From: Dermabacter sp. p3-SID358
Lineage (GTDB): Bacteria; Actinomycetota; Actinomycetes; Actinomycetales; Dermabacteraceae
Direction: 5' to 3'
Assembly: GCF_025147465.1 (NCBI RefSeq)
Contig: NZ_JALXOZ010000014.1
Coordinates: forward strand, 1-61,184
DNA: 61,184 nt
Positions 33,802 through 42,841 of the stretch are shown one piece after another (position 1 is the first letter of the stretch; every line of letters starts with the position of its first letter). Both the position numbers and the translations under genes were made by a program. Under the pieces are notes generated by a model that was given only the letters and a program-made list of their open reading frames with translations, had not been told where the DNA came from and ran no database searches.

Positions 33802-35796
33802 TTACCAGATGCTCACGCGGCGCTCGGGGGCGAGGAAGAGCCCGTCGCCTTCCTTCACCTCAAAGGCGTCGTGGAAGGCATCAATATGGCGCACGACCCC
33901 GTTCGCGCGGAACTCCATGGGCGAGTGCGGGTCGATTGTGAGGCGACGAATGGCGTCGGCCTCGCGGTTCTTGCCGCGCCATACCGCACCCCACGAAAGG
34001 AAGAGGCGCTGGATGCCCGTGTAACCGTCGGCCCCCACTTCGTGTGCCGCCTCGCCAACCTCGTTGAGATACGCCTTGAGCGCGATCGTGAGCCCGCCGA
34101 GATCGCCGATGTTCTCGCCGATCGTGAAAGCGCCGTTCACGTGATGCTCATCCGAGAGATTGCGCGGGCTCATCGCGTCGTAGTCGGCGATGAGTGAGCG
34201 CGTGCGCTTTTCAAACTCTTCGCGGTCAGCCTCGGTCCACCAGCTCTTGAGCGCGCCGTCGCCGTCGTACTTGGAGCCCTGGTCGTCGAAGCCGTGGCCG
34301 ATTTCGTGGCCGATCACCGCGCCGATCCCGCCGAAGTTCACGGCATCATCCGCATCGATCCCAAAATACGGGGGTTGGAGGATTGCCGCGGGGAACACGA
34401 TTTCGTTCGCGCCGGGGTTGTAGTAGGCATTGACCGTCTGCGGGGTCATGTGCCACTCGCCGCGATCGACGCTCCGCCCAAGCTTTGCGATCTCGTAGTC
34501 ATGGGTAAACGTCGCGATGTTTCCGACGGTGGCAAGGAGTGAATCGGGATCAATGGTGAGGCTCGAGTAATCCCGCCAGGTCTCGGGGTGGCCGATCTTC
34601 GGCGTGAATTTCTCGAGTTTCGCGAGGGCCTTTTCGCGGGTCGCCGGGGTCATCCACTCAAGCGAGGAGATCGATTCGCGGTAGGCGGTGATGAGGGCCT
34701 CCACGAGATGCTCCATGCGTTCCTTCGCCTCCGGCGGGAAATACTCGGCTACGTACTTTTCACCCAACGCCTCGCCGAGAGCGGAGTCCACGAGGCTCAC
34801 GCCTCGCTTCCAGCGCTCGCGGATCTCGGCGGTGCCCGAAAGCGTGGCGCCGTGGAAGGCGAAGTGGGCGTTCACGAATTCATCGCTCAGGTAGGGCGCA
34901 GCCGCGTCGATCGCGTGGAGTGCAAGCCACGCGCGGAGGTTCTCGAGGCTTTCGCTGCCCCACAGCTTCGAAATGGCCGCCGTGTATTCCGGCTCGTTGA
35001 TGTTGATGGTCTCGACCCACTCGGCCTTCGCGCCAGCGCCCTCGAAGTAGGCGTCCCAGTCGAAGCTCGGGAAGGCGTCGGCGCGCTCGGCGACATTCAT
35101 CGGGTTGTTCGACTTCTCGCTGTCGCGCCGGCGCACGACGTCGACGTGCTCTTTCGCGATGCGAGTCTCGAGATCCATGACGGTTTCGGCCAGTGCGCGC
35201 GCATCGCCTTGGGGGAGCCCGGCTCGCCCCGGGAGCTTCGCAAGGTCGGCAAGGGTCGCGAGATAGTTAACGTAGGCCTCGCGGATCGCCCCGTACTGTT
35301 CGTCGCGGTAGAACGATTCGTCGGGAAGCCCGAGGCCCGCTTGGCCGATCTGAGCCTGGTAGCGGTCGGGGTTGTTGGCGTCTGTCCACACGTACAGAGC
35401 GATGATGCCGGTGGGGGCCGTTGCTTCGCCAGTGAAGCTCGTGAGCGCTGAACGGTCGGCGAGGCCGAGGATCCGCTCGAGCTGCGGCTCGAGATCGCGC
35501 GTGCCCACCTCGTTCAAGCGAGCCTCATCCATGAAGAGCTCATAGAGCGCGCCGATCTTTCCCTCATTCGAGTCGGCCGGGGCGTTCGAGGCCGCGGCCT
35601 TTTCGATGATGCCGCGCACGCGCTCCTCAGAGAGGTCGTGCAGGCGCATGAACTCCGAGTAGCTCGGCTTATCGGCTGGGATCTCAGCCGAGGCGAGCCA
35701 CGCACCGTTGATGAAGCCGAAGAGGTCGTCCTGCGGACGAACGGACTCATCGATCTGGGTGAGATCGAGGCCGGTCTGGGATTCGGGCGAGGTCAT
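33802..35796 (-). CDS. pepO: M13 family zinc metallopeptidase (PepO-like)
   Basis: 664 residues, ATG 35796 with GGAGG upstream. Neprilysin-family endopeptidase. Zinc site HEIGH at 497-501 in GGIGAVIGHEIGHGFDDQG, third ligand Glu in GENIGDLGGL, substrate-binding NAYYNPGANEIVFPAAIL and a conserved C-terminal end (last residues RRVSIW). No signal peptide, so the enzyme is probably cytoplasmic or released otherwise, and should cleave oligopeptides. Confidence 0.95.
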   Translation of the reverse strand: MTSPESQTGLDLTQIDESVRPQDDLFGFINGAWLASAEIPADKPSYSEFMRLHDLSEERVRGIIEKAAASNAPADSNEGKIGALYELFMDEARLNEVGTRDLEPQLERILGLADRSALTSFTGEATAPTGIIALYVWTDANNPDRYQAQIGQAGLGLPDESFYRDEQYGAIREAYVNYLATLADLAKLPGRAGLPQGDARALAETVMDLETRIAKEHVDVVRRRDSEKSNNPMNVAERADAFPSFDWDAYFEGAGAKAEWVETININEPEYTAAISKLWGSESLENLRAWLALHAIDAAAPYLSDEFVNAHFAFHGATLSGTAEIRERWKRGVSLVDSALGEALGEKYVAEYFPPEAKERMEHLVEALITAYRESISSLEWMTPATREKALAKLEKFTPKIGHPETWRDYSSLTIDPDSLLATVGNIATFTHDYEIAKLGRSVDRGEWHMTPQTVNAYYNPGANEIVFPAAILQPPYFGIDADDAVNFGGIGAVIGHEIGHGFDDQGSKYDGDGALKSWWTEADREEFEKRTRSLIADYDAMSPRNLSDEHHVNGAFTIGENIGDLGGLTIALKAYLNEVGEAAHEVGADGYTGIQRLFLSWGAVWRGKNREADAIRRLTIDPHSPMEFRANGVVRHIDAFHDAFEVKEGDGLFLAPERRVSIW

Positions 35797-35901
35797 GTGT
35801 CTCCTCCGGGATAGGGGAAATCGGGGTGTCCGACGGTTGCCTCCACCCTAACGATCTGCGGTTTGGGAAGGGTGGATGTGTCACGTTACGGTCCCGAAAA
35901 T

Positions 35902-35930
35902 CTGAGCAAGCACGCCTGGATTCCTAGAAT
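35902..35930 (+). promoter_or_regulatory. Probable leaderless promoter of the YeiH-like gene
   Basis: TAGAAT (35925-35930) lies 6 bases before the GTG start at 35937, so the transcript should begin on the start codon. Upstream CTGAGC (35902-35907) with a 17-base spacer is a weak -35. No ribosome site is present. Confidence 0.45.
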
Positions 35931-35936
35931 GAGGCC

Positions 35937-36953
35937 GTGCCAGCTTCATCTTCTTCCCGCGTCTCTTCACCCTCTCTCGTGCCCGGACTCGTGCCGTGCG
36001 TGCTCGTCGCAGTCCTCGCGGTGATCGTGAACCTCGCTGCACCCGCGGTGAGCCCATTGCTCATCGCGATCGTGCTCGGTGCGCTCCTCACGAACCTCTG
36101 GACAATTCCGGAGTCGTGGAGCGCGGGCATCCAGTTCACGGCGAAGAAGCTTTTGCGCGTCGGGATTGTGCTGCTCGGTTTGCAGCTCGCGGTAGGGGAC
36201 ATCCTTTCGCTCGGCTGGCGCGTGATCGTGGGCGTCATCCTCGTCGTCACCCTCTCGATCCTCGGCACTCTCGCCATGGCACGCGCCCTGGGCATCAGCC
36301 GCCCACTGTCGATCCTGATTGCGTGCGGCTTCTCGATCTGCGGTGCGGCCGCCGTTGCCGGCGTTGAAGATATCGCTGACGCCAACGAAGAGGAAGTTGC
36401 CACCGCGATCGGGCTCGTCGTGCTGTTCGGTACCCTCATGATTCCGCTCGCGCCGCTTGCCGCGCACGCGATGGGCATGGGAGAAAGCGCGGGCGGCACG
36501 TGGATCGGGGCGAGCACTCACGAGGTCGCGCAGGTCGTCGCCGCCGCAGGAGCCTACGGTGCCTCGGCCCTCTCGGTCGCAGTGATCGTCAAGCTCACGC
36601 GCGTGGTGCTTCTCGCTCCCGTCGCGGTCGCGCTCTCCCTCGCAGCACGCTCACGCGGCACGCTGCGCGAGAGCACAAAGCGCCCGCCGGTCGTGCCACT
36701 TTTCGTCGTGGGCTTCCTCGTGATGGTTGGTCTCGGCTCGCTCCACATCATGCCCCCGCAGGCGCTTGCGGGAGTCAAGCTCCTGCAGACAGGGCTGCTT
36801 GCGGCGGCGATGTTCGCGCTTGGGCTCGGGGTGAAAATCAAGGGGCTGATCAGCGTCGGCGGGAAGCCCGTTCTCCTCGGTGCCATGAGCACCGTCTGGA
36901 TTGCCCTGTTGGCGCTCGCCATGGTTGCGTTCTCGGGAGCGATGGGCGCGTAG
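35937..36953 (+). CDS. YeiH/UPF0324 family membrane transporter (putative sulfate exporter type)
   Basis: 338 residues, about ten membrane spans, GTG start. Family marks are GALLTNLW after the second span, AKKLLRVGIVLLGLQLA, GFSICGAAAVAGVEDIADANEEEVATAI and STHEVAQVVAAAGAYG. Substrate of the family is unproved; the sulfate annotation is by convention. Stands alone between divergent pepO and a convergent membrane-protein gene. Confidence 0.85.
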   Translation: MPASSSSRVSSPSLVPGLVPCVLVAVLAVIVNLAAPAVSPLLIAIVLGALLTNLWTIPESWSAGIQFTAKKLLRVGIVLLGLQLAVGDILSLGWRVIVGVILVVTLSILGTLAMARALGISRPLSILIACGFSICGAAAVAGVEDIADANEEEVATAIGLVVLFGTLMIPLAPLAAHAMGMGESAGGTWIGASTHEVAQVVAAAGAYGASALSVAVIVKLTRVVLLAPVAVALSLAARSRGTLRESTKRPPVVPLFVVGFLVMVGLGSLHIMPPQALAGVKLLQTGLLAAAMFALGLGVKIKGLISVGGKPVLLGAMSTVWIALLALAMVAFSGAMGA

Positions 36954-37023
36954 CAAGCGTCGGAACCGCCCCACCGCGCCCGGCTTTTCTCGACCCGCGC
37001 CAGCGAGGATGAGATAGGGAAAT

Positions 37024-37845
37024 TTAGGCGAGCGCGGCTATTCCTGGCGCGAGCACGAAAATGACCGCGAGCGCGGCCGTCACGATGCCGATAGCGAACG
37101 GGGCGAACGCCCACGGGGAGTTCTTGCGGCGTTGCGGGCTTAGGCTCTGCACGATAAGCGTTGAAAGGCCCGAGGCGATCGAGAGAACGATCGTCGCGAC
37201 CGTCATGATGGGGGCCGCTGTCACGAGCGTGCAGGCGCCAAGCTGGAACAGGAACAACCCGGCGATGTCGAGGAAGCGTACGCACATCGCGCGCCGCACC
37301 GAAATGCCGCCGTCGAGAATGCTGAGGACAGTCTCCTTCGACCAGTCCGAGGGCCGCGTGATCCGCCGGCGAGAGGCGGCAAGTTGCACGGTCGCGAGGG
37401 TCGCCCACACGAGCATCGCTCCCACACCGATCCACAGGCCGAGCGCACCAGTCCACTGCCAACTCAGGGTCACGAGGGCAATCAGACAGACGAGCAGTCT
37501 CACGAGTTCCTCAATCGCCACACGGCCCACGAGGAACCATGGCGAGCGGGTCATCGCCGCGCCCTTCTTAGTTCCCACCATGCCCGCCACAAGCATGAGA
37601 GCGAGGTGAACGAGGCCAAGGCCGATGCCGAGGAACACCACGCCCGTTGAGGTCGGTGTCGCCGCGAGACTCGCTGCAGCGAGCACGAGAGCGAGAAGCG
37701 GGGTGAGCAGCGAAAGTATGGCGAAACCACGCCCGAGCGCGTGAACGATGTCGTTGCCCGTGGGGCCGTGGTCGTGGTCGCTGCCGCACGAGCAACGATC
37801 AGTGCCGGGATCCACGTCGTGGGCGGGCTCAGGCGCTGTACTCAC
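37024..37845 (-). CDS. Multi-spanning membrane protein of unknown function
   Basis: 273 residues from ATG 37845. The N-terminal tail has a His/Cys-rich stretch (DRCSCGSDHDHG) that might bind metal. Six or more spans follow (IVHALGRGFAILSLLTPLLAL, VVFLGIGLGLVHLALMLV, VRLLVCLIALVTLSW and others). No family recognised. Stop lies 70 bases from the convergent YeiH-like gene; no strong hairpin is seen there. Confidence 0.7.
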   Translation of the reverse strand: MSTAPEPAHDVDPGTDRCSCGSDHDHGPTGNDIVHALGRGFAILSLLTPLLALVLAAASLAATPTSTGVVFLGIGLGLVHLALMLVAGMVGTKKGAAMTRSPWFLVGRVAIEELVRLLVCLIALVTLSWQWTGALGLWIGVGAMLVWATLATVQLAASRRRITRPSDWSKETVLSILDGGISVRRAMCVRFLDIAGLFLFQLGACTLVTAAPIMTVATIVLSIASGLSTLIVQSLSPQRRKNSPWAFAPFAIGIVTAALAVIFVLAPGIAALA

Positions 37846-38036
37846 ACAATCTCCTTGGTCAGCCGGGTACCGGATGCGCCTTCCAAGCGTAGTGAGCCGA
37901 TGCGCATTTGCCCATTGGGTACAGGAAAATGCGAGAAACGCGGCTTAAACTGGCGTGACCGGTGTGCGCAGGGCGGCGCCAACACCGCCCGTGCGCACAC
38001 CGCACGAGTTTTCACGGGAACGAAAGGGGATTGAAA

Positions 38037-39116
38037 TTGTCGGACATCGCCCCTTCAACCGAGGCTACGGCGGCCCGGGAACCTGAACGGCCGCACGATC
38101 CGCACAGCCTCAGCAAGCAGCAGCGCGAACGCGCACTCGGCGCGGTACTCGGCGCTGCCACGGGCGACGCTCTCGGAGCGCCCTACGAATTCGAGCCTCC
38201 CATTGCGGATTCCGACGACGTGGCCATGACCGGTGGCGGGCAGCTCGGCTGGAAGCCGGGGGAGTGGACCGACGACACGGCGATGGCGATTGTCATCATG
38301 CGGGCGGCCGCCCACGAGATCCACGGTGATTCGCTCACGAGCGAAAGTTCTCTCGACGCGATCGCCGCCGGCTGGTACCAGTGGTCGCGAGAAACCCCCG
38401 ACATCGGGATCCTCACCTCGAACGTGCTGCTCGCCGCCCTCGAGACCGCGCAATCGCACGGCAACAGCGTGCCCTCTGGCCGCGACATGCACGAGGCGGC
38501 CCGTGCGATCCACAAAGCGCAGCATCACACCGCTGGCAACGGCGGGCTCATGCGCGCCTATTCGGTTGTTCTTCCGTACCTCCTCGCGAGCGAGGACGAA
38601 TTCGAGCGCGCCGTTGTTTTCGTCAACACGCTTACGCACGTCGACCTCGAGACGATCGAGGCGGCAGTCCTGTGGAGCTTCGCTATTCGTCACGCGATTC
38701 TCACCGGCGAGCTCACGATCGATGCTGGCCTTGGCCGCCTCACGCCTGAACGCCGTGACTATTGGAGGGGCCTCATCGCCGAGGCGCACAGTGCTCCGCC
38801 CGCGTATTTCGCTCGAAACGGGTGGGTCATTCACGCCTTCCAAGGAGCGGTTTCGGCCCTGTGCCATGCGGGGGATGTTCCCGAGGACAAGTTCGAGCGC
38901 CGCGCCTACTTTACGCGCGTCGTCGAAGCGGCGGTGCGCAGTGGAAACGATACCGACACGGTCGCGGCAATCGCGGGTGCGCTCGCGGGCGCCGTCGTGG
39001 GCTATAAGGCTATCGATCCCGTGTGGCGGCGTGCGCTCAATGGCTGGCCCGGGTTTACCGAGAAGGACTTGGCGCAGCTCGCTCTGGCGGTGCTTGAGCG
39101 ATTTGGCGCCTCGTGA
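38037..39116 (+). CDS. ADP-ribosylglycohydrolase (DraG family)
   Basis: 359 residues, TTG start at 38037 selected because AAAGGGG lies 7 bases upstream and no ATG is near. Metal sites of the family are present: GAATGDALGAPYEFE (45), GEWTDDTAMAIVIM (about 75) and GNDTDTVAAIAGALAGAVVG near the C-terminus. GNGGLMRAYSV is also typical. It removes ADP-ribose from proteins, nucleic acids or small molecules; no ADP-ribosyltransferase is in the window to hint at the target. Stands alone, followed by a terminator. Confidence 0.9.
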   Translation: MSDIAPSTEATAAREPERPHDPHSLSKQQRERALGAVLGAATGDALGAPYEFEPPIADSDDVAMTGGGQLGWKPGEWTDDTAMAIVIMRAAAHEIHGDSLTSESSLDAIAAGWYQWSRETPDIGILTSNVLLAALETAQSHGNSVPSGRDMHEAARAIHKAQHHTAGNGGLMRAYSVVLPYLLASEDEFERAVVFVNTLTHVDLETIEAAVLWSFAIRHAILTGELTIDAGLGRLTPERRDYWRGLIAEAHSAPPAYFARNGWVIHAFQGAVSALCHAGDVPEDKFERRAYFTRVVEAAVRSGNDTDTVAAIAGALAGAVVGYKAIDPVWRRALNGWPGFTEKDLAQLALAVLERFGAS

Positions 39117-39202
39117 TTGCTCCCTCCCTCGAGGGGGTAGATAGGTGCTGCGCGGCCCCGTTGCCGGTTTGCCCCTGTGCGTTTCCGCATTGACGCAAAA
39201 GA

Positions 39203-39240
39203 CGGGCGGGAAGCAGTGTGCACGCACTGGTTCCCGCCCG
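39203..39240 (-). terminator. Strong terminator after the MacB/FtsX-like ABC operon
   Basis: 10-bp arms CGGGCGGGAA (39203-39212) and TTCCCGCCCG (39231-39240), with inner CAGTG/CACTG pairing. On the minus strand TCTTTTG follows directly, a proper T-tract. It may also stop the convergent DraG gene. Confidence 0.85.
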
Positions 39241-39283
39241 TGCCGCGCGTGGGCGCGGCCGCCCTATGGTGTGACGCTGATGC

Positions 39284-41839
39284 CTACTCGTCTCGCTGCG
39301 CGAGTGCCTGGGCCGGTGCCGTCGCGCTCGCCCGCATTCCGGGCAGGATTGAAGCGAGAACGCCTGCGACGAGTCCGGCGAGTAGGATCATGAGGAGATA
39401 CAGCCACGGAATTGCCGGGTAGAAGTCGAACTCACCCGCGAGAAGCGAGCGTACGCCGAACATTCCGAAAGCGGTTCCTAGAAGCACGCCAACGAGTGAG
39501 CCCAGGAAGGCAATGAAAATACCTTCCCATACGAGCATCGCGCGGATCGCGCCCTTCGAGGTGCCGAGCGCACGCATCAGGGCGTACTCGCTTGAACGCT
39601 CGATCACGCTCAGGCTGAGGGTGTTCGCGACGCCGACGATCGCGACCACGACGGCAACCGCAAGGAGCGCGACGGTGATCGTGAGGAGCGTCTGGATCAC
39701 TGTTGCCATCACCTCGCGCTGAGCCCCATCGAAGGACGTTGCCGTGACGGTCTCGGGAGGCAGCTGATTAGAAAGTTCACTCAGTGCGCCGGTGAGTTGG
39801 ATCGACGTGGTGTGAGCCCTCTGTGGGGAATCGGGGGCCGCGAATTTGACGAAGACCGCTTTGCCTTCGTCGATCCCAAGCCCGCTGAGGGTATCGGGGG
39901 CCACCAGGGAAATTGACAGTTTCCCCTTGACACGGACGGTGACTTCGCGTGCACTTCCATCATTCGCGTTGACAGTGACCGTCTCGCCGTCGTGAACATG
40001 GAACCGTTCCGCGCGAGCCTTGCCCATGTGCAGCTCTCCGGGCGGTGGAACCTCGATCGAGTCCGACGTAGCGACCTCCTGCAGGTCCTCCGCCGAGGGG
40101 GCGTATACGGTCATCGCGCCCGCGTCGAATGGCAGTTCTGCCGTGGGGACCTGGCGAGCGGTGTCCACACCCTCGGTCTTTTGAACCTTCTCGAGGAAAC
40201 CAGCGGGAAGGTCGGTGGCGGCAATGATGGTGTCGACAGGGACGCGGTCGGTGATGTCATGCTCGAATGTGTTTTGAGCGGTCACCGCACCGGAGGCCAT
40301 TGTCGCCATGAGAGTGGTGCCAATGATGAGCGCCGACATCGTGATGCCCGTGCGTTTCGGATGTCGCGCAAGGTTCAAAAATGCGAAGCGTGCGCTCGTG
40401 AAACCGAGGGCGGAGGCGAGTGCGTTGCCGAGTTTCGCCACCGGCGGGATGAGCGCCGGCAGCAGCCCGATCACACCGACAAGAATCGTGAGGCACCCAA
40501 GGAATGCGCACAGCATGGAAATCAGGATCATGAACTCGCTGTCTTTGAGGACAATTTCGACAACGAACGAGCCAAGTGAGACAACGACACCGAGCGCAAC
40601 AACCGCAGACGCGAAGATCGTGCGAATCAGCGACGCGTGCTTACCGGAGGCGATCTCCGCGGGGCGCAGCGCCTCGAGAGGCTTCACGCGAGACGCGCTG
40701 ATGGCCGGGAACACCGATGCACAGACCGCGAGGATGAGAGAGGCGAGGATCGGGACGAGAATCGCGAAGATATTCAATCCCGGGACGACGGGTAGAGCCT
40801 CGGAGTAGGTGAAGCGGCCCACGAGAAGGAGCGCCCACCAGGCGAGGTACGCGAGGACAATGCCGAGAATTGAGCCGATGATTCCGACGAGCAGTGCGTC
40901 GCGAACGATCGCCCACATCGCCTGTCGGCGTTTTGCGCCGAGCGCACGCGCGAGAGCGAACGATCGCCTGCGCTGCGCCATCGTCACGGCGAACGAGTTC
41001 GTCACGACGAGCGCGCTCGTCGCGATGGCGATCAGGACGAAGCCTGCGAGAAGCGCCGAGAGCATGGTCACGACGGTCAACGCCATGAGATTCGCCTCTT
41101 GCAGGAATTCCGTGACGGTCGCGGCGTCGTACCCGGCAGCCTTGAGGTTACTCACCAACTCTTCTTCGCTCACGCCGGGCTTGGCGACGACGGCGATCGT
41201 GTAGTAGTCGGAGGCTTTTTCGGAGGCATCCCCTCCAAGAGCCGTGAGGGTGTCGATGCCCGCGGTGCCGAATGTGAGGGTACCCCCGGGATTGAGGACC
41301 TGCGCGAGCTGCGGCTGGCTAATGCCAGCGACGGTAAAGGTAAGCGTCTGGCCGGAGTCGAGCGACTGCACCCCAATCTGGCTTCCAACCTTCAGATTGC
41401 GTTTTTTGGCAAACGACGTATCGACGGCAACCTCGTGGTCTCCGCTAGGGGCTTTGCCTTCGACGTAGTGGGCATCAACGCCGGGGCGAACCGCGTCTAC
41501 CTTGACAAACGTTCCCTTGGAATCGAGTGGGTTTTCTTTGCCTGTCTCTCCCTCGTCGAGTGCGATCGCGAACGTGTTGTCAGTCTTATAGAAGGCGCCG
41601 TCGGCACCGTCCACTTTCCCGATGGCCTCGGGTGAGGCGGAAGCGGCGTCGCCCTCTGTGGTAAAAGCCGGCTGTACGAGAGCACTAGCCCCCTGAACAG
41701 GTCCCGTGACTTGGGCTTTGACAGCTTCGCCTACAAACCCGACGGCGAGAACAGCAATGGCGATGAAGGCGCTCGTAAGCGCAATCGTGATGGCGGCGGC
41801 GAGGTGCCTGCGCCGCGGCTGAAGTTTCAGAGTACTCAC
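39284..41839 (-). CDS. FtsX/MacB-like ABC transporter permease
   Basis: 851 residues. Two FtsX-like repeats: an N-terminal span (residues 15-40), an extracytoplasmic domain (about 45-250), three spans, then a second span, large extracytoplasmic domain (about 510-710) and three closing spans. NSFAVTMAQRRRSFALARALGAKRR and SVIERSSEYALMRALGTSKG are the family's coupling segments. Works with the ATPase just upstream (4-base overlap). Such systems move lipoproteins, lipids or antimicrobial peptides outward; the substrate here is unknown. Confidence 0.88.
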   Translation of the reverse strand: MSTLKLQPRRRHLAAAITIALTSAFIAIAVLAVGFVGEAVKAQVTGPVQGASALVQPAFTTEGDAASASPEAIGKVDGADGAFYKTDNTFAIALDEGETGKENPLDSKGTFVKVDAVRPGVDAHYVEGKAPSGDHEVAVDTSFAKKRNLKVGSQIGVQSLDSGQTLTFTVAGISQPQLAQVLNPGGTLTFGTAGIDTLTALGGDASEKASDYYTIAVVAKPGVSEEELVSNLKAAGYDAATVTEFLQEANLMALTVVTMLSALLAGFVLIAIATSALVVTNSFAVTMAQRRRSFALARALGAKRRQAMWAIVRDALLVGIIGSILGIVLAYLAWWALLLVGRFTYSEALPVVPGLNIFAILVPILASLILAVCASVFPAISASRVKPLEALRPAEIASGKHASLIRTIFASAVVALGVVVSLGSFVVEIVLKDSEFMILISMLCAFLGCLTILVGVIGLLPALIPPVAKLGNALASALGFTSARFAFLNLARHPKRTGITMSALIIGTTLMATMASGAVTAQNTFEHDITDRVPVDTIIAATDLPAGFLEKVQKTEGVDTARQVPTAELPFDAGAMTVYAPSAEDLQEVATSDSIEVPPPGELHMGKARAERFHVHDGETVTVNANDGSAREVTVRVKGKLSISLVAPDTLSGLGIDEGKAVFVKFAAPDSPQRAHTTSIQLTGALSELSNQLPPETVTATSFDGAQREVMATVIQTLLTITVALLAVAVVVAIVGVANTLSLSVIERSSEYALMRALGTSKGAIRAMLVWEGIFIAFLGSLVGVLLGTAFGMFGVRSLLAGEFDFYPAIPWLYLLMILLAGLVAGVLASILPGMRASATAPAQALAQRDE

Positions 41840-42561
41840 TGTGCCTGCACCGCTTTCTGGCCGATGTACTCATCGGCGACGATTCTGCCGTCATGCATGC
41901 GAAGGATGCGATCTGCCCTGTGGGCAGCGTCGTCTTCGTGCGTCACCATGACGACGGTGTGGCCGAGAACGTCGACGCTCTCACGCAAGAAGCTCAGTAC
42001 GGCCTCGGTCGAAGCCGAGTCGAGGTTGCCGGTGGGCTCATCGGCAAAAATGACAGCGGGGCGCGTGACGAGAGCGCGCGTCAGCGCGACGCGCTGGATC
42101 TGGCCACCCGAGAGCTGACTGGGGCGGTGCCCGAGGCGCTCGGCGAGACCAAAGCGCTGCACAAGCATCCCGAACCATTGCTCATCCACCTTGCGGCCGG
42201 CGAGTTCAAGCGGGAGAAGAATGTTCTCCTTTGCCGTGAGCATGGGCAACAGGTTGAACGATTGGAAGACGAATCCGATTCGGTCGCGGCGGAGGGTTGT
42301 GAGCTGCGAGTCCGAGAGCTGAGTGATGTCGACGCCCTCAACCACGATCGTCCCGGAGTCGATTGAATCGAGGCCGGCGAGGGAGTGGAGAAGAGTCGAT
42401 TTTCCGGAGCCCGAGGCTCCCATGATCGCGGTGAACTCTCCGGCACGGATGTCGAGCCCGACTGCGTTGAGAGCAGTCACCTGGTTGCTGCCGCTTCCGT
42501 AGGTCTTGGTGACCCCGCGCGCGCTGACGGCGACGGGAGAGGGGGGAACTGTTGTGGACAT
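41836..42561 (-). CDS. ABC transporter ATPase, MacB/LolD type
   Basis: 241 residues. P-loop GASGSGKST (near 47), Q-loop FVFQSFNLLPMLTAKENILLP, signature LSGGQIQRVALTRAL, Walker B VIFADEPTGNLDS and switch VMVTHEDD are all intact; ADEPTGNLDS is the usual mark of the MacB/LolD group. Energises the permease gene that follows. The 280 bases upstream (42562-42841) carry promoters of this and the divergent gene. Confidence 0.93.
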   Translation of the reverse strand: MSTTVPPSPVAVSARGVTKTYGSGSNQVTALNAVGLDIRAGEFTAIMGASGSGKSTLLHSLAGLDSIDSGTIVVEGVDITQLSDSQLTTLRRDRIGFVFQSFNLLPMLTAKENILLPLELAGRKVDEQWFGMLVQRFGLAERLGHRPSQLSGGQIQRVALTRALVTRPAVIFADEPTGNLDSASTEAVLSFLRESVDVLGHTVVMVTHEDDAAHRADRILRMHDGRIVADEYIGQKAVQAQ

Positions 42562-42759
42562 GGGTACTCCTCTGAATGTCCGGGGTGGTGTGATCGGTCA
42601 GACATTTCCTATTCTTCGCGAGCGTAAGCGCTGAGGCAACAGTCTCGAGGCGCGGATGTTCTGAGGGGATCTCATACTTGAGATTGAGGGGGATTGCGAC
42701 TTTTGGAGCGTCATAGTGCGTCACAGATTTTTTGGTTTTCGCCAGCGAGACCCCTAGTA

Positions 42760-42788
42760 TTGACATGCTTATGGGGTACATAAGCTAT
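42760..42788 (+). promoter_or_regulatory. Consensus -35 box with palindromic operator before the cysteine/methionine genes
   Basis: A perfect TTGACA (42760-42765) is followed at once by a perfect palindrome, GCTTATG-GGGTA-CATAAGC (42767-42785), which fills the spacer to a possible -10 around 42781-42788. A repressor there would block RNA polymerase. The site does not match the McbR box of corynebacteria that I know. Confidence 0.6.
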
Positions 42789-42841
42789 GGTTAACGCTTG
42801 TGTGTCCAGCAATCTGAGTTATGGAAGGACTGCGGAGAGAC

